A stretch of 41,580 nucleotides of DNA from the IMG/VR virus record IMGVR_UViG_3300037493_000847, positions 1-41,580 of that record; one strand, written 5' to 3'. The notes below the pieces were generated by a model that did no database searches, had not been told where the DNA came from, and was given only the letters and a program-made list of their open reading frames with translations. This DNA comes from a virus. Below, one piece after another: positions 6,023 through 14,477 of this stretch. Positions within the stretch are counted from its first letter, which is position 1. Each line of letters opens with the position of its first letter. Position numbers and translations under genes: made by a program.

Positions 6023-6193
6023 ATGCCTATTCGCGGTGTAAAGAACCCCTTCCCAAAAATTCTTCCCCCCACCAGCGGCGGTATGTTCTCGTCTGATGGT
6101 AAGCAGAAGATGGACCCTGTGAAGCAGTCAGCTATCGTCAAGAAGACTGTCGCAGAAGCCATGCGTACCAACGGCAAAGTCGGTAAAAGCTAA
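6023..6193 (+). CDS. Small basic protein upstream of the portal gene
   Basis: The 56-residue protein is Pro/Gly-rich at the start (NPFPKILPPTSGGMFSSDG) and Lys-rich after. The ATG at 6023 is chosen because GGAGG (6013-6017) precedes it by five bases; an upstream TTG would include that site. Its TAA overlaps the next ATG (TAATG). I do not recognise the family; small proteins at this place are common in SU10-like phages. Confidence 0.72.
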   Translation: MPIRGVKNPFPKILPPTSGGMFSSDGKQKMDPVKQSAIVKKTVAEAMRTNGKVGKS

Positions 6194-6327
6194 TGGCCGT
6201 CACGATCTCGCCGCCCAGCCCGAACAACAAGGCCAGCGCATACTACGCGACGATCAACCATGTGAAACACGCCGTAGTCGCAGAGTCAAAGTCGCAGATT
6301 CTTGTGAATATCGTCGATAACCGCTGA
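6193..6327 (+). CDS. Small 44-residue protein, coupled to its neighbour
   Basis: A short frame opens on the ATG of TAATG at 6193 and ends in TGA at 6327. The sequence starts MAVTISPPSPNNKASAYYAT and ends with a plausible amphipathic strand or helix (SKSQILVNIVDNR). It fills the gap to the portal gene, lies in line with the operon and is joined by a one-base overlap. It has no ribosome binding site of its own. Function unknown. Confidence 0.6.
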   Translation: MAVTISPPSPNNKASAYYATINHVKHAVVAESKSQILVNIVDNR

Positions 6328-6342
6328 CTTTGAGGGCAGAAA

Positions 6343-8520
6343 ATGGCTGAAGACATCTGGGGCATCGACGATTCCGTTCCTCCTGCGGAAGATCAGACCA
6401 TTTCTGTTGATGACGCCGCACACGAAATCGGCGCATTGGTCAACACTGCCGTCAACTTCATCGACGAGCAGTTTATGCCCGGATGGGAGACGGCTCAAAA
6501 ATACTACGATGGCCTGACTGACATCCAAACTGTCAATGGCCGCTCCAAAGTTGTGATGACGACAGTGCGGGACGCGATCCGCTCTGCCCGCCCATCCTTG
6601 ATGCGTATCTTCCTGCAAGCAGACACTATCGTCGAGTTTGTCCCCAACGGCACAAAGTCAGCATCTTTGGCGGCGCAGCAGTCCAAATTTGTCAATTCGC
6701 TGTTTTTCCGCTCAAACGGCTACCGCGCTTTGTATGACTGCATTCAAAATTCCATGCTGAAGAAGCTAGGGGTGATGAAATTCTGGTTCGATGACGCCAC
6801 TGAAGTCAAATACATCGACCTGACTGCCATTCCGACAGAGGAACTGGACAGAATCTCCTCTCGTCCTGACGCGATGATTATGTCCGTGACGCCTTCTGCG
6901 GCGCAGCCCGTCATTATCTCGCCGGACGGCACTCAAATCCAACTTTTTGACGCAGAAATCGCACTTTACGTCAAAAACGGCTCAATTCGTGTCGAAAACG
7001 TGCCTTTGGAGGAGTTTTTCATCGACGAAAACGCCTCTGGCGTCGAAGACGCTCGCGTCATCGGCCACCGCCGCCAAATGCGGGTGGGCGATGCCGTGGC
7101 GATGGGTCTTCCGTTTGAAGAACTCGACAACCTCGACACAATCGACCCCGAACTCTACGCAGGAGCGGGCGAGTCAGAATATCGCCGTGGCTACATGAAA
7201 GTCACGGAGCAGGAGTCGATGGACCGCATGATGCGGCTCGTCTTGGTAACTGAGTGCTACGCCCGCTACGATCTTGACGGCACAGGCATCCCGCAGCTAT
7301 ACCGCTTCTGGCTAGGCGGCACGAATTACGAACTTCTACAGCATGAACGCGCTTCACAAGTCCCATTCGGCCTGATTTCAATCGACCCAGAACCAAACAC
7401 TGTCTTCGGCAAGTCACTCTTTGACGTTGTGCGCCAAGAACAAGACACAATGACCTCGCTCATCCGCGCGACAGTTGACAACGCCCACCTCTCAAACAAC
7501 CGCCGTCTAGCCGTCCATGACACGCTCGTGAACATGGATGATGTGCTGAACCCCGCTGTAGGCGCTCCAATTCGTGTGAAAGCAGCAGGACAAATCCAAG
7601 AAATTGGGGTTCAGTCCACCATTTCGTCTATGCTTCCTCTCTTGCAGTTCCTCAAGCAAGACACTGAGCAGAAAGTCGGCGTCACTGGCGCTGCAATGGG
7701 CATCGACCACGATGCTTTGCAGTCCACGACCCGCGAAGCCGCCATGAACACGATCCAGATGTCGCAAGGCCAGATCGAAGTCATGGCTCGCAACATTGCA
7801 GAGGGCCTGAAGACTGTCTTCAACGGCATCCTCAAGCTGTCCATGTGGCATATGCCGCGCGAGCAGATCATGGAAGTGAACGGCGATTACGTCCCCGTAG
7901 ACACCGCCATGTTCGATCCTACGCTGTATATGCGGGCCAATGTGGGTCTGGGTACTGGCGAGGCAACAGAAAAGCTGGCGGGCCTACAGGGCGTCCTAGC
8001 GCAGCAAAAAGAGATTGTTGCCACCTTGGGGCCGTCCAACCCCATTGTGACCTACCGCAACATCTACAACACGCTCGAAGACATGACGAAGCTGTACGGC
8101 ATCTACAACGTCAGCCGCTACTTTTCCCCCGTCACGCCGGAAGTCGAGCAAGTCCTCGCCCAGCAAGCCCAACAGGCCGCTGAGAACCAGCAGCCAGTCA
8201 TGGACCCCGGCACTGCGATGGTCCAAGCCGAGCAGATCAAGGCACAACTGAAAGAGCGCGAACTCTACGTCACCTCCATGCTGGAGGAGCGCCGCCTTGC
8301 GCTGGACAACCAAATCCGCGCACTGGAATTTGCCGCCAAGGACGATCTGGAGCGCGACAAAATGGCGCAAGACCTCGAAATCGCTGCCTCCAAGTCAGCA
8401 ATCGACAAGCAGAAGATCGCTTTGGAGCAAGAAAAGATTCGGTCAGCGCCCTACGAAGCGCCGACCGCCGAACCGCTGACTCCGCCAACCGCACCAGCAG
8501 AGGCCGTTCAGAATGGTTGA
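6343..8520 (+). CDS. Portal protein (P22/SU10 type)
   Basis: At 725 residues this has the length of P22-type portals. The N-terminal half contains the expected pattern of an early helical part (INxxxFIDEQFMPGWETAQKYYDG region), VRDAIRSARPSLMRIF, and a central domain with LEEFFIDENASGVEDARVIGHRR. The C-terminal third (after about 580) is Gln/Glu-rich and coiled-coil-like, as in the portal barrel. Twelve copies form the gate through which terminase pumps DNA and to which the tail attaches. GAGGG precedes the ATG by seven bases. The last eight bases overlap the next gene. Confidence 0.9.
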   Translation: MAEDIWGIDDSVPPAEDQTISVDDAAHEIGALVNTAVNFIDEQFMPGWETAQKYYDGLTDIQTVNGRSKVVMTTVRDAIRSARPSLMRIFLQADTIVEFVPNGTKSASLAAQQSKFVNSLFFRSNGYRALYDCIQNSMLKKLGVMKFWFDDATEVKYIDLTAIPTEELDRISSRPDAMIMSVTPSAAQPVIISPDGTQIQLFDAEIALYVKNGSIRVENVPLEEFFIDENASGVEDARVIGHRRQMRVGDAVAMGLPFEELDNLDTIDPELYAGAGESEYRRGYMKVTEQESMDRMMRLVLVTECYARYDLDGTGIPQLYRFWLGGTNYELLQHERASQVPFGLISIDPEPNTVFGKSLFDVVRQEQDTMTSLIRATVDNAHLSNNRRLAVHDTLVNMDDVLNPAVGAPIRVKAAGQIQEIGVQSTISSMLPLLQFLKQDTEQKVGVTGAAMGIDHDALQSTTREAAMNTIQMSQGQIEVMARNIAEGLKTVFNGILKLSMWHMPREQIMEVNGDYVPVDTAMFDPTLYMRANVGLGTGEATEKLAGLQGVLAQQKEIVATLGPSNPIVTYRNIYNTLEDMTKLYGIYNVSRYFSPVTPEVEQVLAQQAQQAAENQQPVMDPGTAMVQAEQIKAQLKERELYVTSMLEERRLALDNQIRALEFAAKDDLERDKMAQDLEIAASKSAIDKQKIALEQEKIRSAPYEAPTAEPLTPPTAPAEAVQNG

Positions 8521-8740
8521 TCCCTTCACAAAAGCCCGCCGCGCCAAAGAATTGCTGGAAGATGCGGTCGTGACCGAAATCTGCAATCAGATGGTCGCAG
8601 AGGCTTTTGCAGAATTTTGTTCCGTTGACAGTCAAGACACTGTAAGCATGACTCATATCCACGCCAAAGTCAGGGCCGTGGATACATTTCGAGCAACGCT
8701 GCGTAATCTCGCGCGGCAGGTCGATGAGAGGAAAAGCTAA
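8513..8740 (+). CDS. Small helical head-cluster protein
   Basis: A 75-residue, mostly helical protein (KARRAKELLEDAVVTEICNQ and IHAKVRAVDTFRATLRN). Its ATG overlaps the portal stop by eight bases and its TAA overlaps the next ATG (TAATG). The position between portal and scaffold suggests a head assembly helper, but there is no diagnostic motif. Confidence 0.7.
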   Translation: MVDPFTKARRAKELLEDAVVTEICNQMVAEAFAEFCSVDSQDTVSMTHIHAKVRAVDTFRATLRNLARQVDERKS

Positions 8741-9750
8741 TGGCTCTTGAAGCCGGACAACCGATTGGCAAAATGTCGATGGACGACATTGCTGCCTCCA
8801 TGATCGTCTCCGCTGACCCTGTAAAGGAGGAGGAGACTACCGCTGACGCTGCGGACAATAGCGTCGAAGACCAAGTTGAGACGTCTGAGTCAGAATATGA
8901 GTCAGATGACGCCCCCACCGATGACACCGCCAACGACGATGATGAAAACTTTGAGACGTTCCAACTAACCGACGATACGCTTATCCCGGTGACAGTAGAT
9001 GGAGAGGGTCGAGAAGTAACGCTCGCTGACTTGAAACGTGCCTATTCTGGTGAAGGAGCAATCGAAAAGCGACTCCAAGTTGCCACGGAAACCAAAAAAC
9101 AGGCCGAAAGCCTGAAGGTCCAAGTGGAACAGGAGTTAAACTCTGGCCGTCAGAACCTCGTGAAAGCCTTTACAGCCTTCGAGAGCCTGATGTTCCAGCC
9201 TCAAATACCGCAGCCTAGCCTCGCACTTCAGCAAACCAACCCTACCCAATACCTCATTCAGCTTGAGAATTGGCGGGCGGAGCAAGGTGAACTTCAGCAG
9301 AAGCGAACCAAAGTGCAGCAAGCTGTGGCGCTGTTTCAGCAGCAAGAAGCAGAGCAACGCGACCAGATGAAGGCAGAAGCCGCTCATCGCCTCGTCGAAG
9401 CCATGCCCGTGCTGCGCGATCCCGTAAAGGGTCCAGAAATGCAGCGAATGATGGTAGACGCCGCTCGTGCATACCAATTCGCTGACAATGAACTGGCCGA
9501 CATCGTGGATCATCGGATGTATCTCGTGCTGGCTGACGCCGCCGCTTACAGGCAACTGAAGGCAAAAGGGCAAGCCGCACCGCAGAAACAGACCAAGGCA
9601 GCAGTCACCATGAGGCCCGGAGCATCTAAGCATCTCGCAACTGCAACGGCATCCGCGCGGAACCAAAAGGCCGCTCTGGAAACCGCTCGCAAGTCAGGTC
9701 GCGTCGAAGACATCGCCGCCACCATGCTTGTCCGCAAACCGAAAAGGTAG
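8740..9750 (+). CDS. Scaffold-like head assembly protein
   Basis: The 336-residue protein has a very acidic first 75 residues (runs of E, D and S), then a LTDDTLIPVTVDGEGREVTL segment, then a long Gln/Glu/Lys-rich coiled-coil region (about 105-220) and a basic C-terminus (RKPKR). Acidic start, coiled coil, basic end, and a position immediately before the major capsid gene are the usual features of phage scaffolds, which guide procapsid assembly and bind capsid through the basic tail. No protease domain is visible. Confidence 0.8.
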   Translation: MALEAGQPIGKMSMDDIAASMIVSADPVKEEETTADAADNSVEDQVETSESEYESDDAPTDDTANDDDENFETFQLTDDTLIPVTVDGEGREVTLADLKRAYSGEGAIEKRLQVATETKKQAESLKVQVEQELNSGRQNLVKAFTAFESLMFQPQIPQPSLALQQTNPTQYLIQLENWRAEQGELQQKRTKVQQAVALFQQQEAEQRDQMKAEAAHRLVEAMPVLRDPVKGPEMQRMMVDAARAYQFADNELADIVDHRMYLVLADAAAYRQLKAKGQAAPQKQTKAAVTMRPGASKHLATATASARNQKAALETARKSGRVEDIAATMLVRKPKR

Positions 9751-9756
9751 ACTATC

Positions 9757-10752
9757 ATGGCAGTTGATGCACAAACCATCGAAACGTATGACAACACTGT
9801 CATCCGTGAAGACCTCGAACAGCAGTACACGATGATCTCTCCTGAAGAGACGCCGTTCCAGACTGCTATCGGTGTCGGCCCCGCCGCAACCAACACTTAT
9901 CACGAGTGGACTGTTGTGGAATTGGCCTCGCCCTCGACCTCGAACCGCGTCATCGAAGGTGACGATGCTCCGGGCGAAGACAACGGCACTCTGGGTAAGC
10001 GCTTCGGCAACTACACCCAGATCAGCGACAAGATCGTGTCGGTTTCGAACACTTCGGAAGCCGTCGATGCTGCTGCTGAAAACGTCCAGCGTTTGGCCGC
10101 TCAGGTCGCCATCAAGCTGAAGGAAATGAAGCGCGATATGGAAGCCATGTTGCTTCAGAACATCGCTGCTGCCGCTGGCTCGTCGGGCACTGCTCGTCAA
10201 GCTGCTGGTCTGCCCGCTTGGCTGCGGACCAACATCGTTCTGGGTGCATCGGGCGCTGCGCCCACGCTGTCCGGCACGACTTCTGGTTATCCTAACGCTG
10301 CCCTGACTCCGGGAACGGCGGTTGTTTTGACCGAAACCAACCTGAATAACGTCATTCAGTCTTGCTGGAACGAGGGCGCTTCGCCTTCGATCATCATGGT
10401 TAACGCCAACAACAAGCGCGTCATCTCGAAGAACTTCACGGGTAACGCCACTCGCTACAAGGACGCTATCGACAAGCGTCTGACTGCCGCCATCGACATC
10501 TATGACTCGGATTTCGGTGAACTTTCGGTGGTCCCGAACCGCTTCCAGCAAACCACCGCCGCAGACAACTACTCGGTGTATGTGCTGGACCCCGAATACG
10601 CGAGCCTCTCCTTCTTGGAAACTCCGCGTCAGACGGAACTGGCCCAGACGGGCCACGCAAAGCGCCGCATGGTGCATTGCGAATACACGCTGAAAGTCTC
10701 CAACGAGAAAGCCCACGGCGCGATCCACGCGACCACTGGCGCAGCGGCCTAA
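9757..10752 (+). CDS. Major capsid protein (SU10-type)
   Basis: The 331-residue protein begins MAVDAQTIETYDNTVIRED and continues with ISPEETPFQTAIG and NTYHEWTVVEL, the N-terminal pattern of the SU10 major head protein family (DUF5309, from memory), which has the HK97 fold. A long helix at residues 100-130 (AAAENVQRLAAQVAIKLKEM) suits the HK97 spine helix. Codon use is the cleanest in the window, with a strong preference for GCT, CTG and AAG, as expected of a highly expressed gene. A stem-loop follows the stop. Confidence 0.92.
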   Translation: MAVDAQTIETYDNTVIREDLEQQYTMISPEETPFQTAIGVGPAATNTYHEWTVVELASPSTSNRVIEGDDAPGEDNGTLGKRFGNYTQISDKIVSVSNTSEAVDAAAENVQRLAAQVAIKLKEMKRDMEAMLLQNIAAAAGSSGTARQAAGLPAWLRTNIVLGASGAAPTLSGTTSGYPNAALTPGTAVVLTETNLNNVIQSCWNEGASPSIIMVNANNKRVISKNFTGNATRYKDAIDKRLTAAIDIYDSDFGELSVVPNRFQQTTAADNYSVYVLDPEYASLSFLETPRQTELAQTGHAKRRMVHCEYTLKVSNEKAHGAIHATTGAAA

Positions 10753-10760
10753 CATCAACT

Positions 10761-10782
10761 GGGGCGGCGGCAACGCCGCCCC
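10761..10782 (+). terminator. GNRA-tetraloop hairpin after the capsid gene
   Basis: GGGGCGGCG and CGCCGCCCC form a perfect 9-base-pair GC-only stem closed by a GCAA tetraloop, a very stable RNA fold. No T tract follows (CTACCTCC), so it is more likely an mRNA 3' stabiliser or partial terminator that lets capsid mRNA exceed downstream messages. Confidence 0.65.
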
Positions 10783-10803
10783 TACCTCCAACATAGGTGC
10801 ATT

Positions 10804-11043
10804 ATGGCCGACGAACCTGAAATTGCTGTCGTTGAAGTCGATGTCAAAATCGCAGAGGAACCCGCGCCCAAGAAACGCGCAAAGCCCGCAACGGCAAAAT
10901 ACGAAGTCATCAATGGCGCGATCAGCCCCAATGGTGGCGGCATGGAAGACCTCGTACATCCGGGGACTATCGTAGAATTGTCCACTGAGATGGCGATACA
11001 CTACAACAAACTGGGCTATTTGAAGCCCTACATTGAGGCATAA
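10804..11043 (+). CDS. Small head protein
   Basis: A 79-residue protein with an acidic N-terminus, a basic Pro-rich patch (EPAPKKRAKPATAKY), and a folded end (VINGAISPNGGGMEDLVHPG...LGYLKPYIEA). Downstream of the major capsid gene, such short proteins are often capsid decoration or head-tail joining factors. The ribosome binding site is weak. Function not recognised. Confidence 0.7.
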   Translation: MADEPEIAVVEVDVKIAEEPAPKKRAKPATAKYEVINGAISPNGGGMEDLVHPGTIVELSTEMAIHYNKLGYLKPYIEA

Positions 11044-11044
11044 T

Positions 11045-11347
11045 ATGCGACTGCCATCTTCGCCAATCGTCGAAAAACTGTATCTCAACCCAAACGGGAC
11101 GCAGTTTCACTTTGTCAAAACGCAAGATGTGCAGGGCATTCTCGAAGCAGCTAAGGACGCAGCAGAAATTCTGCGTCCTAACACTGGCCCCGCTGGGGGC
11201 AAATACCTTGGCACAGTGCCTGTTCTGATCGCCCAGCAATGGGCAAAAGAGTGCGGCGCATCAGTAGGGTCGCGCGAGTGGGCAACTTATGCTAAAACAA
11301 AGCTACGCGATGGAACGTGGGCTAGACTAAGGGTGCATCAGAAATGA
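11045..11347 (+). CDS. Small conserved head-region protein
   Basis: A 100-residue protein from the ATG at 11045, one base after the preceding TAA. It has alternating strands and helices (IVEKLYLNPNGTQFHFVKTQDVQGILEAAKDAAEILRP). The C-terminal half (VLIAQQWAKECGASVGSREWATYAKTKLRDG) looks like a compact helical domain and recurs in phages in front of adaptor genes. It overlaps the next gene by ATGA. Role unknown. Confidence 0.7.
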   Translation: MRLPSSPIVEKLYLNPNGTQFHFVKTQDVQGILEAAKDAAEILRPNTGPAGGKYLGTVPVLIAQQWAKECGASVGSREWATYAKTKLRDGTWARLRVHQK

Positions 11348-11970
11348 ATTATGCTGCTTTCAAAGCCTACCTAGCGCGGTTCGTCTGGCGCAACGGCGAC
11401 ACAGTGTTCGAGGCAGACCTCGACAATATGGTCAACATGGCCCACGCCCGCCTGAACCGCGATCTGCGGATTCAGCGCATGGTTGTCGTCGCTGACGCTG
11501 ACTTGATTGCTGACTCAATCGCCCTTCCGGCCAATTATCTAGAGATGCGGACCATCACATCTGATAGTCCTCCTGCCCCCATGCAGTATGTCTCGCCTTA
11601 CGAGCGCGAGCGCATCAAACTGGCAAACGCCAGCACATTCCAGCCAATCTACACCATCGCCAATGACGCCCTGTATTTTGTTGGTCCTATGGCAGCGACT
11701 GACGACCCTGCGCGGTCGATCATTATGACTTACTACAGCAAAATCCCTGACTTTGCGACGACCGACGCTTCTTGGCTGGCCGATGACTATCTCGACCTCT
11801 ACACCTACGCTGTCCTGCGACACACTCCTGCCTATTTAAAAGAAGACGAACGTGTGGCACTATGGAAGAACGAATACGACGAGACGCTTGCGTCCGTTAT
11901 GAATGCTGAAGCTGGTCGTCGTTATGCGGGTAGCCCGCTACGCGCCCCAATGCCGGGAGTTGTCGCATGA
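11344..11970 (+). CDS. Head-tail adaptor protein
   Basis: The 208-residue protein has the character of SU10/P22 gp4-type adaptors, which dock beneath the portal and receive the tail nozzle: an N-terminal helix bundle (EADLDNMVNMAHARLNRDLRIQRM), a central strand-rich part (YLEMRTITSDSPPAPMQYVS) and a C-terminal helical part (DDYLDLYTYAVLRHTPAYLKED). Order after capsid and small head proteins agrees. ATGA overlaps join it to both neighbours. Confidence 0.78.
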   Translation: MNYAAFKAYLARFVWRNGDTVFEADLDNMVNMAHARLNRDLRIQRMVVVADADLIADSIALPANYLEMRTITSDSPPAPMQYVSPYERERIKLANASTFQPIYTIANDALYFVGPMAATDDPARSIIMTYYSKIPDFATTDASWLADDYLDLYTYAVLRHTPAYLKEDERVALWKNEYDETLASVMNAEAGRRYAGSPLRAPMPGVVA

Positions 11971-12347
11971 GCCTGTCAAACGCCTTTGAAACGACCACGC
12001 TTGAGTGGCTGTTCACCACGACTTCAGTGACTCGCCCTACGGCTTGGTATCTGGCTCTTTACACTGTTGCTCCCGGCGAGGGCGGCGGCGGCACGGAATG
12101 CAGTGGCACTTCCTACGCTCGCCAGTCATTCACCATGAGCGTATCCGGCAACCAAGCCACAAACACTGCCAACGTCGAATACCCGACCGCTGGCGGCTCG
12201 TGGGGAACGATTGTAGCCGTGGGTGTCTTCACTGCTGTGACTAGCGGCACTCTCATTGCCTACGGCGACCTGATTGCGGCAAAAACCATTGCAACTGGGG
12301 ACGTTTTGCGCGTTCCTGCGGGCGACCTAGACATCACTTTGGATTGA
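11967..12347 (+). CDS. Beta-rich structural protein, fibre-associated
   Basis: A 126-residue protein with the pattern WYLALYTVAPGEGG...GTSYARQSFTMS...WGTIVAVGVFTAVTSGTLIAYGDL...GDVLRVPAGDLDITLD. This pattern is common in phage proteins next to tail fibre genes, generally annotated as fibre or baseplate-associated. It is probably an all-beta virion component. Joined to its upstream neighbour by ATGA. Confidence 0.7.
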   Translation: MSLSNAFETTTLEWLFTTTSVTRPTAWYLALYTVAPGEGGGGTECSGTSYARQSFTMSVSGNQATNTANVEYPTAGGSWGTIVAVGVFTAVTSGTLIAYGDLIAAKTIATGDVLRVPAGDLDITLD

Positions 12348-12354
12348 TCCTGAC

Positions 12355-13551
12355 ATGGCTACTATCGTCACACGCGCTGGAAAAGGTAGCCCACTTACTC
12401 ATAACGAGGTGGACGCCAATTTTGTCAACCTCAACAATGACAAGGCGGAGACTGCTTCTCCTGCTTTGACAGGGACACCTACGTCTACTACTGCGGCGGT
12501 TGGGACTAACACTACGCAAATTGCCACAACCGCTTTTGTAAACGCAGAAATTGCAAACGACATTGCTGGTAAAGCTAATTTAGCTTCTCCTGCTTTGACA
12601 GGGACACCTACGTCTACTACTGCGGCGGTTGGGACTAACACTACGCAAATTGCCACAACCGCTTTTGTAAACGCAGAAATCGCAAACGATGCACCAACAA
12701 AAACTGGGACGGGTGCATCTGGAACTTGGGGCATTAGCATCACAGGCGATGCTGCGACAGCCGACGGCAAATCATTCGGCACGTTCACCGCTGCTGGTGG
12801 TATCGCCTATGCCACAAGCACGACCGCGCTCGCAGCAATCGGCGCGGGGACAGCCGGACAGGCTCTACTTTCTGGCGGGGCTGGTGCGCCGACATGGGGC
12901 AACCTTGCTGACTATCAAGTTTTCACCGCAACAGGCACTTGGACAAAGCCCGCTGGGATTTCCGCAGATGCGATTGTTTTTGTTCGGATGTGGGCTGGCG
13001 GCGGCGGGGGGCATCCAACCAGCTTTAATGGCGGAGGAGGCGGAGGCGGTTACGGGGAGTTGTGGCTGAAAGCCTCTGATCTTGGGGCAACTGAAGCAGT
13101 TACAGTTGGTGGCGGCGGAGCAGCGGGTGCGGCTGGCGGAAACACAACTTTTGATGGCAGGACTGTATTTGGTGGAGGCGCTGGCTTAGCTACGCCAGGC
13201 GGCGCTGGTGGGAACAGTTTTTCCCAAGGTCCACAAGCGGGTTCAGGCAGTCCATCGGCTGTCTCATTTCTAGGCGGGGCGGGTAGCTCTGCTGTTCTGG
13301 GTTATGGGGGCGCTGGAGAATTTTGGGGTGGCGGCGCTGGTGGGCATGACCAAGGGGATGGCGGGCAAGCCATATGGGGTGGCGGAGGTGGCGCTGGCGG
13401 GACGGGTGGCTCTCTTGGAGGCGTATCAACATTTGGTGGTAATGGTGGCAATCCAAATGGCGCTGGAAGCGCCCCTGCTGGTGGCGGTGGAGGCGGCACG
13501 GGTGCGGGCGCTGGTGCGCGTGGCGAAGTTCGCGTTTGGACAATTGGGTGA
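12355..13551 (+). CDS. Tail fibre with glycine-rich tip
   Basis: The 398-residue protein has three parts. Residues 1-33 form a short N-terminal piece (GSPLTHNEVDANFVNLN, typical of fibre starts). Residues 34-115 hold two identical repeats (ASPALTGTP..TTQIATTAFVN), each about 36 residues on a 43-residue pitch. From about 213 to the end lies a glycine-rich domain with many GGGG runs and the closing GARGEVRVW. Glycine-rich tips of this kind form polyglycine sheets in fibre adhesins that bind the host surface. The repeat is perfect at DNA level (12454-12551 and 12583-12680), a likely site of copy-number change. Confidence 0.88.
   Translation: MATIVTRAGKGSPLTHNEVDANFVNLNNDKAETASPALTGTPTSTTAAVGTNTTQIATTAFVNAEIANDIAGKANLASPALTGTPTSTTAAVGTNTTQIATTAFVNAEIANDAPTKTGTGASGTWGISITGDAATADGKSFGTFTAAGGIAYATSTTALAAIGAGTAGQALLSGGAGAPTWGNLADYQVFTATGTWTKPAGISADAIVFVRMWAGGGGGHPTSFNGGGGGGGYGELWLKASDLGATEAVTVGGGGAAGAAGGNTTFDGRTVFGGGAGLATPGGAGGNSFSQGPQAGSGSPSAVSFLGGAGSSAVLGYGGAGEFWGGGAGGHDQGDGGQAIWGGGGGAGGTGGSLGGVSTFGGNGGNPNGAGSAPAGGGGGGTGAGAGARGEVRVWTIG
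12454..12680 (+). repeat. 98-base perfect direct repeat inside the fibre gene
   Basis: Bases 12454-12551 are identical to 12583-12680 (129-base period). With one mismatch the match extends nine bases further, to 12560 and 12689. Synonymous positions are also identical, so the duplication is recent or kept uniform by recombination. Confidence 0.92.
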
Positions 13552-13556
13552 TAGTC

Positions 13557-13871
13557 ATGCAAAAAGCTGAAATCAAAGACGGCAAAGTAGTCAACGTGCT
13601 TGAGATTGACCCTGAAAATGTCCCAGATTGGTGCGCCTCTTGGCCCAACATCATTGGCATGGCTACGATTGGCTGGTCATATGATGGTATAACCTTTACA
13701 GAGCCACCGCCGTATGTGCCAACAAAAGAAGTGCAGCAGGAAGCCCGTGCGGCGGCATATAAGGCAGAGTCCGACCCTCTGTTTTTCAAGGCCCAGCGTG
13801 GTGAAGCAACGATGGATCAGTGGCTCGCTCTAGTCTCAGAAATAAAAACGCGGTATCCTTACCCGACATAA
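13557..13871 (+). CDS. Tail fibre assembly-like protein
   Basis: A 104-residue protein starting MQKAEIKDGKVVNVLEID and continuing with ASWPNIIGMATIGWSYDGITFTEPPP, the pattern of small fibre chaperones and assembly proteins, with a C-terminal helix. Such proteins fold or cap the fibre encoded just upstream. The ATG at 13557 is six bases after the fibre stop; a GTG at 13548 overlapping that stop is an alternative. Confidence 0.68.
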   Translation: MQKAEIKDGKVVNVLEIDPENVPDWCASWPNIIGMATIGWSYDGITFTEPPPYVPTKEVQQEARAAAYKAESDPLFFKAQRGEATMDQWLALVSEIKTRYPYPT

Positions 13872-13881
13872 GGACTATCCC

Positions 13882-14472
13882 ATGCCCGCGCCGTATTACG
13901 TTGAGCCTGATTACTGGATTGAAGGCTACGCCGTAGGCGATGCCACTAATTTTGCATCTGCAATCACGCTCCAGTCAGACGTTACGGCAAGCGCTACTCG
14001 CATACAAAATGTTGCGTCCGATATACCAATCACACTATCTGTTGTAGCTGACTCCGCCATTATCACTTTGTTTTCAGCAACGATTCCTATAACGTCAACG
14101 ACGACTGTAGCAGCACAAAAAGTGCTGCTGGGCAACAGTTTCATCGACCTGACTTCGCAGACTTCTGTCACTGCGCTTGCGATTTATCTGTCTGGAACGA
14201 ACATCAGTATCCAGTCAGAACTGACTACATCTGCCCAGCGCCTTGCGCTTGCAGCCTCGAATATAGCGAGTGCGCTCACCTTTGTTGCATTTGCCCGCAA
14301 AAAATGGGAAGATGACCCCGCGCAGATCGAAGACTGGACCCCACAATCGTCGTCTACTGACACTTGGACGGCACAAAATGCAGGGACATCTGGTTGGACT
14401 CTACAGCCCCCATCGTCGGGTGGCTGGACCCCACAAGCCGCTGACGAGTCAGCGTGGACCGAACAAGGATAG
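13882..14472 (+). CDS. Structural protein with WTxQ repeats
   Basis: The 196-residue protein starts with a short aromatic segment ([12 protein letters not shown]). A Ser/Thr/Ala-rich beta-type central part follows (about 25-140). The final 50 residues hold five spaced Trp motifs: DWTPQ, TWTAQ, GWTLQ, GWTPQ and AWTEQ, each about ten residues apart. It lies between fibre genes and is probably a virion surface or fibre-linking protein. Family not recognised with certainty. Confidence 0.7.
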   Translation: MPAPYYVEPDYWIEGYAVGDATNFASAITLQSDVTASATRIQNVASDIPITLSVVADSAIITLFSATIPITSTTTVAAQKVLLGNSFIDLTSQTSVTALAIYLSGTNISIQSELTTSAQRLALAASNIASALTFVAFARKKWEDDPAQIEDWTPQSSSTDTWTAQNAGTSGWTLQPPSSGGWTPQAADESAWTEQG

Positions 14473-14477
14473 GACGA

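Noticed and set aside
9694-11088. 464-codon open frame on the minus strand over the capsid gene
   Set aside because: It lies wholly antisense to the major capsid gene and its neighbours, has no ribosome binding site, and has a Phe/Val/Asp/Arg composition typical of shadow frames of genes with strong codon bias.
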